NCBI GenBank assembly: GCA_947177325.1
Contig: CAMWUH010000139.1
Location: forward strand, 1-6,002
DNA length: 6,002 nucleotides
Direction: 5' to 3'
Source of the DNA: an uncultured Bacteroidales bacterium
GTDB taxonomy: Bacteria; Bacteroidota; Bacteroidia; Bacteroidales; Muribaculaceae
The notes under the pieces are model-generated. The model ran no database searches. It saw only the letters and a list, made by a program, of their open reading frames with translations, and was not told the DNA's origin. Shown in pieces: positions 1 through 6,002 of this stretch. Position 1 is the stretch's first letter. Each line of letters starts with the position of its first letter. The translations under genes and the position numbers were made by a program.

Positions 1-2
1 CC

Positions 3-3000
3 CGGGTAAGTCGCGATTCCGCCTCCGCCCCTCTCAATATCGCCCCAATCATCGCACATCTTCAAAAGGAGAAAGACCCCGAAAAGAAAAGCAAAATCAA
101 CCTGCGCATCAACACGATAATTCTCCGCAACGCCAATCTCAGCTACGACATTCTCAACGCACCCCCGACTCCCGGCCAATTTAACCCGGCCCACATCAAG
201 GTCAACCGCCTGCGTGCCGACGCCAACATCCCGCTCATTTCCGACACTCTCACCACCGTCAACCTCAAGCGTCTTGACTTCGCCGAGGCATCAGGACTCA
301 AACTCGACAATCTGACTGCCAACCTCCGTGTTTCTCCCGGCTCCGTCAGTTGGAGCAACCTCAATCTTGAATTACCACAATCAAAATTGATGATAGCCGA
401 TGGCCGTCTGCAACTCCCTTTCTCATCAGCCTCTATCGAAATCAGCCAAGGTAGCCACATTTTCCTCCCCTCTTTAGCTCCCGTCGTTGAGCAGGCTCGG
501 GGCTTACCCTACACTCTCGACCTCGCGCTATCGGCCCAAGCCTCCCCATCGAGAATCGACATCAACAACCTTAAAGCTTCGACTCGCGGCGGCGATTTCA
601 GCTTCGACCTCCAAGGCTCGGTCAAAGCCGATTCGGCCGTTAAAGTCATCTACGACCTCCCTCACATCAACCTCAACATCTCCCCATCTTTCGCGAGTCG
701 CGTGGCAGCGTTTATCCACGGTTTCGACATCCCCTCCGAGAGCTATTCATTGGCAGCATCCGCCTCAGGCAACGGGCTCAACGGTCACGCCGACATTAAA
801 GCCGCCGCCTCCACCGACAACGTTGATATTCATGCCTCTTACCGGCGCCTCTCTCTATCCTCACCAATTGACTTCAGCGCAAACGGCTCTGTTGATGTTG
901 CTGATTTGAGCGCAATCATCCATAAACCCGGCTTCGGCCAGAGCGCTCTCGCCTTTGAGGCAACCGGTCGGTGGCACAACACTCTCATATCAGCCGATGC
1001 CTCGCTTAATATCGACCGCATAACCTACAAAGGCTACCCCTACAGCGACATCTCTGCCGACGCCGCCTGGCACTCCGGAGATTTTAAACTCGATGCCATC
1101 ATCAGCGACCCTCAACTCACTATTGACCTCACAGCCGGCGGTCGCTTAGGCATCAAATCGCTCCGCGACTCCGTCAATCTACAAGCCGCAATCAATGGCT
1201 TCAACCCTGCCATTCTCAATCTGTCCAAAACCAACCTCACTCTGAATGCCGATATCGATGCTTCGCTTTCTGATTTCAACCCCGCCAATATTGAAGGTTT
1301 TCTCTCTATCAACAATCTGTCATTGACCGATTCCGTGGGCGACTCCTACTCCCCCGGCCCGTTTAAAGTAACCGCCTCAGGCTCCCCCGACAATCGCCTC
1401 ATCGAGCTCTCCGGCGACTTTATCAAAGGCCGCATAAACGGAGCCGTCAACCCGGTTTCTCTACCCCTTTTATTCTCAACCATCGCTTCTCGCGCATTCC
1501 CCGCACTCGGCAACGATGCTGATGATGCCAAACTGAAACGCCTGGAGGCTCAGAGCCCCAACATCTTCAACTTCGATTTCACTCTGCAACCCACCGAGTC
1601 GCTCCGCAACATTGTCAATCCGCCGGTCACTTCTCTCTATCCGGTCACTCTCTCCGGCAATGTGGATTCATCTTCGGGCTCGGCTCGTGTCGTGGTCGAT
1701 GCTCCCTATCTCCGTCAGGGCAACAAAATCATTGAAGCCACTCGCCTGGAGGTCATTGCCAATGGCATCTCCTCAGCCAAGCAGCTGTCGCTTACCACTA
1801 AATACCCATCTAAAGACGGGTTGACCAACGTCAATCTCAAAGCCTCAGGCATTGGCAATTCTCTCAATCTTGGCATGGACTTCAAAATCGACCGCGCCGC
1901 CCGCTACGATGGCCAGGTAAAGCTCTCCGCCAAGGTAGGTCGCTCCGACACCGACAACTCCCCGACAGCTCTCGTTAAAATTCTCCCCTCAGAGGTAACC
2001 TTCAACGACTCAACCTGGTTTATCTCCCCCTCGACCCTCAACTGGGCCGACCGTCAACTCTCGATTGACCACCTTGAAGTCAGCCGCCAAAACCAATTCG
2101 TAAAAATCGATGGCGTGGCTTCGGCATCGGAAGACGACGTTGTCAACATCGACATCCGCAATTTCGACCTCGGCTATCTTTTCAACGCGCTCAACATCGA
2201 CAATGTGCCATTAGGCGGCTACACTACCGGCAGTGTAACGGCCAACTCCGTTTTAACACCCGCCCCACACGCCTCAGCCACCGACCTTTTTGTCCGCGAC
2301 ATAAGTTTCTCCGACTGTATTATCGGTGATGCCATTGTCAACAGCCATTTCGAGCCCGATAACATGGCTATCATCATCGATGGCAACGTTACGCAAGCCG
2401 ATGGCAATCACTCCACTATCAGTGTCGACCTCCGCCCCATGTCGAAGGAACTTGATGTCAACATCAACGCCATTCACACTCCGGTCGGTTTCCTCCAGCG
2501 CTACTTCTACGCCTTTGCCGACAATATTTCCGGAACCGCATCGGGCAATCTCCGCATTTTCGGCACATTTGAAAATGTTGACCTTGAAGGCCGCATGGAG
2601 GCCGAAGATGTCGATATGCGCTTGCTGTTTACCAACGTGCGCTATCAAGCCTCTGACTCAATCATCATCACCCCCGGACGAATATCCTTGCCGGCACTCG
2701 CCATCAACGACCCATCTACCGGCCACAAGGCTACCCTTTCAGGCTACGTTACCCACCGCAATTTCTCCGACTTCAAAATAAATCTCTCCTTAGACCACAT
2801 CCGCGACATGCTCGTTTTTGATGTCAAGCCCTCCGATGAGTCAAATTACTACGGCCATGTATTGGGCTCGGGCCACGCCTCTATTACCGGCGACGAAAAC
2901 CTCATCGACATCAAAGTTGACGCCACAACATCGGCCGGCTCTATGTTCACCTTTATATTGGATGACCGCGAAGTTGCCAGTGAATACACGTTCCTGACTT

Positions 3001-4184
3001 TCCGCGATAAAAATGCCGTAACCGACACCGTTAAAGTTGTCGTTGACGAGCACCTCCAAAACATCGATCACCTTCGCTCGCTTTTCAAAAACAAAATCGC
3101 TCCAACCGACGGCAACTTCAATGTCGAGCTTCAAGTCAACGTAACCCCCGAGGCCGAACTCGACCTGGTCATGGACCCGGTGGCAGGCGATAAAATCAAA
3201 GCTTTCGGCAATGCCGATCTTCGAATCACCTACTCTTCAGCTACCGACGAAATGGAAATGTTCGGCACCTACACCGCCGACCGCGGTTTTTATAACTTCA
3301 CTCTCCAGGAAATCATCATCAAAGATTTCATCATTGAACAAGGCAGCGAAGTGGTGTTCTCAGGCGATCCTCTTAATGCACGCCTTAAAATCAAGGCCTA
3401 CTATAGCCTCAACGCCAACCTTACCGACCTCGACGAAACTTTCGCCAACGATAAAGATCTTAACCGCACCAACGTGCCGGTCCACGCAGTGCTCTTGGTC
3501 GACGGTGATATTGACAACCCTCAACTCTCTTTCGACATTGAATTCCCGACTCTGACCTCCGATGTCTACCGCAAAGTACGTTCAATCGTGTCAACCGAGG
3601 AGATGATGAACCGCCAGATTATCTACCTCCTCGCCCTCAATCGTTTCTACACGCCCGATTATATGTCAGCGACAAAAGGCAACGAACTCTTCTCTGTTGC
3701 GTCATCTACCATCACCTCGCAGCTCTCTAACATCTTGGGCCAACTGAGTGACAAATGGATGATTGCCCCAAATCTCCGAAGCGACCGCGGCGACTTCTCT
3801 GATGTGGAAGTGGATGTAGCCCTTTCATCGCGTCTGCTCAACAACCGACTGCTCCTCAACGGCAATTTCGGCTACCGCGACAAATCGCTCAACACCAACC
3901 AATTCATCGGCGACTTCGACATCGAGTATCTCCTCAATCGCCAAGGCTCCATCCGCCTGAAAGCCTACAACCACTACAACGACCAGAACTATTACGTCCG
4001 TACAGCCAACACCACCCAAGGCGTAGGAATCATGTTCAAGCACGATTTCGACAATATTTTCGGCTTCCTCCGCCGCATCCACCATCCCGCCACAATCCAC
4101 CCCGCCGACTCTACCGTGCAACCCATCCCCTCTCTCCCTGCCGATTCGCTCCCCAACCAAGCCTTAGACCCGCTTCCCCAATAA
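3..4184 (+). CDS. tamB: TamB-family translocation/assembly (inter-membrane transport) protein, 5'-partial
   Basis: The frame is open from the left edge (first full codon at 3) to TAA at 4182-4184, giving 1393 residues. The first ATG, at 387, is internal: the upstream 128 codons are uninterrupted and read as the same kind of protein, so the true start and the N-terminal membrane anchor lie outside the window. Residues about 20-35 are a Lys/Glu-rich linker leading into an AsmA-like segment. The middle is a long run of alternating polar/hydrophobic beta strands, as expected for the TamB groove. The C-terminal TamB domain (DUF490) covers roughly residues 1050-1393. Its recognisable blocks are AFGNADLRITY (about 1067), FSGDPLNARLKIKAYY (about 1119), and STEEMMNRQIIYLLALNRFY (about 1197). 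The family spans the periplasm from inner to outer membrane. It partners with a TamA/BamA-like protein (TamL in Bacteroidetes) in outer-membrane protein assembly and/or phospholipid transport. A Pro-rich tail of about 34 residues (from about 1360) follows the usual end. The family assignment is secure; the exact cargo is not. Confidence 0.93.
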   Translation, partial: RVSRDSASAPLNIAPIIAHLQKEKDPEKKSKINLRINTIILRNANLSYDILNAPPTPGQFNPAHIKVNRLRADANIPLISDTLTTVNLKRLDFAEASGLKLDNLTANLRVSPGSVSWSNLNLELPQSKLMIADGRLQLPFSSASIEISQGSHIFLPSLAPVVEQARGLPYTLDLALSAQASPSRIDINNLKASTRGGDFSFDLQGSVKADSAVKVIYDLPHINLNISPSFASRVAAFIHGFDIPSESYSLAASASGNGLNGHADIKAAASTDNVDIHASYRRLSLSSPIDFSANGSVDVADLSAIIHKPGFGQSALAFEATGRWHNTLISADASLNIDRITYKGYPYSDISADAAWHSGDFKLDAIISDPQLTIDLTAGGRLGIKSLRDSVNLQAAINGFNPAILNLSKTNLTLNADIDASLSDFNPANIEGFLSINNLSLTDSVGDSYSPGPFKVTASGSPDNRLIELSGDFIKGRINGAVNPVSLPLLFSTIASRAFPALGNDADDAKLKRLEAQSPNIFNFDFTLQPTESLRNIVNPPVTSLYPVTLSGNVDSSSGSARVVVDAPYLRQGNKIIEATRLEVIANGISSAKQLSLTTKYPSKDGLTNVNLKASGIGNSLNLGMDFKIDRAARYDGQVKLSAKVGRSDTDNSPTALVKILPSEVTFNDSTWFISPSTLNWADRQLSIDHLEVSRQNQFVKIDGVASASEDDVVNIDIRNFDLGYLFNALNIDNVPLGGYTTGSVTANSVLTPAPHASATDLFVRDISFSDCIIGDAIVNSHFEPDNMAIIIDGNVTQADGNHSTISVDLRPMSKELDVNINAIHTPVGFLQRYFYAFADNISGTASGNLRIFGTFENVDLEGRMEAEDVDMRLLFTNVRYQASDSIIITPGRISLPALAINDPSTGHKATLSGYVTHRNFSDFKINLSLDHIRDMLVFDVKPSDESNYYGHVLGSGHASITGDENLIDIKVDATTSAGSMFTFILDDREVASEYTFLTFRDKNAVTDTVKVVVDEHLQNIDHLRSLFKNKIAPTDGNFNVELQVNVTPEAELDLVMDPVAGDKIKAFGNADLRITYSSATDEMEMFGTYTADRGFYNFTLQEIIIKDFIIEQGSEVVFSGDPLNARLKIKAYYSLNANLTDLDETFANDKDLNRTNVPVHAVLLVDGDIDNPQLSFDIEFPTLTSDVYRKVRSIVSTEEMMNRQIIYLLALNRFYTPDYMSATKGNELFSVASSTITSQLSNILGQLSDKWMIAPNLRSDRGDFSDVEVDVALSSRLLNNRLLLNGNFGYRDKSLNTNQFIGDFDIEYLLNRQGSIRLKAYNHYNDQNYYVRTANTTQGVGIMFKHDFDNIFGFLRRIHHPATIHPADSTVQPIPSLPADSLPNQALDPLPQ

Positions 4185-4230
4185 AAACAAGGGAGGATGT
4201 TTCAAAATTTATATTCTGAAACACCCTCCT
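4182..4230 (-). terminator. Intrinsic terminator of the PepSY-like gene in the convergent gap
   Basis: Arms at 4191-4204 and 4217-4230 flank a 12-nt AT-rich loop. Read on the minus strand, 13 consecutive pairs form, one of them a G-U wobble. The stem is followed by a U-rich tail (TTGTTTTTA, 4190 down to 4182). Read on the plus strand, the same stem carries an internal A-C mismatch and is followed by ATCGTGTGTA, which has no U-run. The element therefore fits termination of the minus-strand gene, whose stop codon lies about 20 nt away. It is at best a weak terminator for tamB. The minus-strand U-tract overlaps the tamB stop codon. Confidence 0.75.
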
Positions 4231-4251
4231 ATCGTGTGTAATATCACTGTC

Positions 4252-4752
4252 TTATTCATAAAAGGCTACGAAAAAGCCCTCGACATTGTAGCGGGCTTCA
4301 TCATATCGCTGATTGTTCAAATCAACTTTGTAGCCATATTTGTCTTTCTTGATACCCTCAACGCAGGCCTGCATACCCTTATCGCGTAAGTCGCGATAAG
4401 TTTCGCGTGGCAGTATCGATTTCACCAGGTCAACTGAAAGCGAGCCCTGTTCAGTCTCTATTTCTTTCAATTCACCTTTTTGAGAAAATTCAATCTCAAT
4501 GCCATTAGCCAATTTAACATCAATGTCTTGCGACGGGAAATCAACTTCGGTTGATGCAACCGCCACTCCTGCAAAATGTTTGTCGATAAATTTCTGTGCT
4601 TTCTTGGGCAGAGTGGAAGTAGTTGTTGAAGCTGCCGTTACGGGGCTGACTCCGCCATTGATGCGTGGCACCTGTGCCGTCGCTGTCGATACGCCTGCAA
4701 CCACAAGCGCTGCTGCAGCCATTACGGTTGCAATTCGTGATGTGTTTTTCAT
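4252..4752 (-). CDS. Exported PepSY-like (DUF2874) protein
   Basis: This is a 166-residue protein. Residues 1-26 form a signal peptide: a basic start (MKNTSR), a hydrophobic core (about 10-21) and an Ala-Thr-Ala site before Gln27. There is no lipobox cysteine, so it should be periplasmic or secreted rather than a lipoprotein. A Ser/Thr-rich linker (about 36-47) precedes a PepSY-like unit at about 48-100. The unit has the pattern LPKKAQKFIDKHF, then a VDFPSQDIDVKLANGIEIEF hairpin, then a KGELKEIE strand. This matches the DUF2874/PepSY_like family, which is frequent in Bacteroidetes. A second, poorer unit occupies about 105-166 (KKDKYGYKVDLNN as its best block). The start ATG (complement of 4750-4752) gives a clean signal peptide. 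The upstream sequence is A-rich without a Shine-Dalgarno, normal for Bacteroidetes. The molecular role is unknown; the family was once labelled beta-lactamase-inhibitor-like on structural grounds only. GC is lower than in the neighbours: hand counts of three 60-base stretches give 43-45%, against 57-58% for one stretch each of tamB and argC. Confidence 0.82.
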   Translation of the reverse strand: MKNTSRIATVMAAAALVVAGVSTATAQVPRINGGVSPVTAASTTTSTLPKKAQKFIDKHFAGVAVASTEVDFPSQDIDVKLANGIEIEFSQKGELKEIETEQGSLSVDLVKSILPRETYRDLRDKGMQACVEGIKKDKYGYKVDLNNQRYDEARYNVEGFFVAFYE

Positions 4753-4776
4753 AAATAATAGTTTTTTAATTGTACC

Positions 4777-4804
4777 TATATATTATATCATATATATTAT
4801 ATCA
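4777..4804. repeat. Perfect 14-bp tandem duplication, AT-rich
   Basis: Two head-to-tail copies of TATATATTATATCA lie at 4777-4790 and 4791-4804 with no mismatch. They sit 25-52 bases upstream of the PepSY-like start codon and lie in its 5' leader if the promoter candidate at 4824-4831 is right. On the minus strand each copy contains TATAAT. The tract may be a slippage product, a flexible or unwinding AT segment, or a binding site; the sequence alone cannot decide. Confidence 0.8.
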
Positions 4805-4823
4805 TAATAACATCTCGTTTTAA

Positions 4824-4831
4824 CAAAAGTT
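4824..4831 (-). promoter_or_regulatory. Weak -7 promoter candidate for the PepSY-like gene
   Basis: On the minus strand this reads AACTTTTG, which matches the Bacteroidetes -7 consensus TAnnTTTG at all defined positions but the first. It would give a leader of roughly 60 nt before the ATG at 4752. No convincing -33 TTG/TTTG box is visible upstream (above 4845), so this is only a candidate. Confidence 0.32.
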
Positions 4832-4885
4832 CCATCCCGCCGCTTTTATTTCTCCCCTTTCCACTTTTTTAACCCGTTTTTTTAT

Positions 4886-4893
4886 TATCTTTG
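4886..4893 (+). promoter_or_regulatory. Bacteroidetes -7 promoter element for argC
   Basis: TATCTTTG is a perfect match to TAnnTTTG, the -7 element used by the primary sigma factor of Bacteroidetes. It lies 48 bases before the argC ATG, so transcription would begin near 4897-4903 with a leader of about 40 nt. The expected -33 region (about 4860-4870) is T-rich but has no clear TTTG. The leader has no Shine-Dalgarno. No good ArgR operator is recognisable nearby. Confidence 0.72.
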
Positions 4894-4941
4894 CGAATAA
4901 TAAGTAACTGTTGAAAATTCTTTTTACTATTACCTCTGCTT

Positions 4942-5919
4942 ATGATAAAAGTAGGAATTATCGGTGGTGCCGACTATCTTACCGGCGAGCTAACCCGACT
5001 GCTTATCAACCACCCCGACGTTAACCTGACGTTTATCTGTGCGCCCGACCTTGCCGGCATGGCTATCGGCGACGTCCATCAAGGCATGATTGGCGAAACA
5101 TCTCTCCGTTTTTCTGCCTCACCCGAGCTCGATGCTATCGATGTGCTCTTCCTCGCCCTTCCCCGTGGAGCCTCCAAGCGATTCCTTGAGGAAAACGAGG
5201 TCCCGGCCGAAGTTAAAATTATCGACCTCAGCCCCGATTTCCGTATGCAATCACCCGAGGCTCCCCATGATTTTGTTTACGGGCTGCCCGAAATAAATCG
5301 CAAACCTCTGGTGCGCGGAGCTCTCCATGCCTCCAACCCCGGTTGCTTTGCCACAGCAGTGAGCCTTGCACTCCTCCCGTTAGCCAAAGCCGGTAAACTA
5401 CAAGGGCCAATCCACGTGGCTGCCCTCGAGGGTGCTACCGACGCCGGTGCTGACCCCTCTCCTATCGGGCACTACCCTTGGCGCAACGAAAACATCGCCG
5501 TTTATCGTCCGCTTCGCCACTCTGCCGCCGACGAAATCAAAACCCTCCTCACCACCCTCCAGCCCGACTTTGACGAGGAAGTGCTCCTGATGCCCATGCG
5601 TGGCAGTTTCTCACGTGGAGCTCTCGTTGCTCTCTATCTCCCCTGCGACATGAACCTTACCGAGCTGACTGCGCTTTATAACGAAGCCTTCGACGACCAC
5701 AACTTCACCTTCATTGTCGACCGCCAGCCCGACCTTAAAGATGTAGTCAACACCAACAAATGCCTTATCCACCTCGACAAAGCAGGCAATCGACTAATCA
5801 TCACTGCCGCCATTGACAACCTGCTCAAAGGCGGAGCCGGCAACGCCGTCCACCTCATGAACCTCCTCTTCGGCCTATCCGAGCGCACCGGCCTCACCCT
5901 CAAGCCCTCAGCCTACTGA
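4942..5919 (+). CDS. argC: N-acetyl-gamma-glutamyl-phosphate reductase (ArgC family), divergent
   Basis: This 325-residue protein is of normal ArgC length. The family performs NADPH-dependent reduction of N-acyl-glutamyl phosphate to the semialdehyde in cytoplasmic arginine/ornithine synthesis. In Bacteroides fragilis the pathway uses N-succinyl rather than N-acetyl intermediates, so a succinylated substrate is possible here. Visible landmarks are an N-terminal Rossmann strand-loop (VGIIGGADYLTGEL, 4-17), DLSPDFR, YGLPEINR, the catalytic cysteine motif NPGCFAT with Cys135, WRNENIAVY, VVNTNKCLIHL and the C-terminal NLLKGGAGNAV block. The ATG at 4942 starts directly at the conserved first beta strand. 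Several usually conserved positions differ from the Bacteroidales form I recall. Asp11 stands in for the third Rossmann Gly. TDAG (166-169) replaces TGAG. HSAADEI (193-199) replaces the H-x-H-x-P-E-I motif. NAVHLMN replaces GQAVxNxN-type residues. The gene is alone between its own promoter and terminator, with no other arg gene in the window. The family call is firm; whether it is the main biosynthetic ArgC is less certain. Confidence 0.9.
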   Translation: MIKVGIIGGADYLTGELTRLLINHPDVNLTFICAPDLAGMAIGDVHQGMIGETSLRFSASPELDAIDVLFLALPRGASKRFLEENEVPAEVKIIDLSPDFRMQSPEAPHDFVYGLPEINRKPLVRGALHASNPGCFATAVSLALLPLAKAGKLQGPIHVAALEGATDAGADPSPIGHYPWRNENIAVYRPLRHSAADEIKTLLTTLQPDFDEEVLLMPMRGSFSRGALVALYLPCDMNLTELTALYNEAFDDHNFTFIVDRQPDLKDVVNTNKCLIHLDKAGNRLIITAAIDNLLKGGAGNAVHLMNLLFGLSERTGLTLKPSAY

Positions 5920-5949
5920 TCACACCTCTTGTGTAGTCATTAAACAATA

Positions 5950-5996
5950 ATCGACCCGCCGTTGCACTCAAGCAAGGCGGGTCGATCTGTTTTTCT
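5950..5996 (+). terminator. Strong intrinsic terminator after argC
   Basis: A perfect 11-bp GC-rich stem (ATCGACCCGCC at 5950-5960 with its complement at 5976-5986) can extend inward by TTGC/GCAA after a one-base bulge, leaving a short loop. It is followed by CTGTTTTTCT. It starts 30 bases after the argC stop codon and indicates that argC transcription ends here. Confidence 0.92.
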
Positions 5997-6002
5997 ATTT
6001 AA

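Noticed and set aside
387..389. ATG as the start of tamB
   Set aside because: The same frame is open back to position 3 and encodes typical TamB-like sequence, so this Met is internal and the gene is truncated by the window edge.
143..460. Minus-strand 105-residue open frame
   Set aside because: It lies antisense to the uninterrupted tamB frame, has no recognisable domain, and is rich in Arg/Ser/Leu as expected of a shadow frame.
2274..2648. Minus-strand 124-residue open frame
   Set aside because: It is an antisense shadow within tamB and has no start context or known motif.
3825..4160. Minus-strand 111-residue open frame, rich in Val and Glu
   Set aside because: It is an antisense shadow of the conserved TamB C-terminal domain. 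The low-complexity Val runs arise from the complement of Asn/Tyr/Asp codons.
4381..4397. Small inverted repeat ATCGCG/CGCGAT, and a 12-mer (GTAAGTCGCGAT) shared with positions 6-17
   Set aside because: Both lie in coding sequence of unrelated genes and are short. The local repeat follows from the LRDLRDK residues.
4499..4807. Plus-strand 102-residue open frame with a hydrophobic C-terminus
   Set aside because: It is antisense to the PepSY-like gene. Its hydrophobic end comes from reading the AT-rich repeat, and there is no promoter or domain support.
4911..4920. Possible ArgR operator (TTGAAAATTC) in the argC leader
   Set aside because: It resembles an ARG-box half-site but lacks the palindromic partner, and chance is likely in AT-rich DNA.
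5922..5934. ACAC/GTGT mini-hairpin just after the argC stop
   Set aside because: Only four pairs and no U-tract. The strong terminator downstream explains transcription end.

Overview
The window looks like chromosomal DNA from a member of the Bacteroidales. A gut lineage such as Muribaculaceae is possible, but the sequence does not prove the family. Four things support this: a Bacteroidetes-style TamB protein, a secreted PepSY-like (DUF2874) protein of a kind common in Bacteroidetes, a perfect Bacteroidetes -7 promoter element (TAnnTTTG form), and gene starts without a Shine-Dalgarno sequence. The two plus-strand genes are C-rich and favour C-ending codons (ATC, CTC, AAC, GAC).

Layout. Positions 3-4184 (+) hold the 3' portion of a very long open frame, 1393 residues with no start inside the window. 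It encodes a TamB-family envelope protein. Positions 4185-4251 are a short convergent gap with a hairpin whose U-rich tail faces the minus strand. Positions 4252-4752 (-) encode a small exported PepSY-like protein. Positions 4753-4941 are an AT-rich divergent intergenic region. It holds a 14-bp perfect tandem duplication, a weak minus-strand promoter candidate and a strong plus-strand promoter. Positions 4942-5919 (+) encode an ArgC-type N-acyl-gamma-glutamyl-phosphate reductase, followed at 5950-5996 by a textbook intrinsic terminator.

The three genes do not look like one functional unit. TamB acts in envelope biogenesis, the PepSY-like protein is a periplasmic or secreted protein of unknown role, and ArgC belongs to arginine/ornithine biosynthesis. 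Each of the last two appears to be its own transcription unit.

I found no mobile element, CRISPR array, RNA gene or obviously new multi-gene system. The most interesting signal is the ArgC homologue. It keeps the catalytic cysteine motif but departs from the usual family residues at several nucleotide-binding and active-site positions, and it stands alone rather than in an arg operon.
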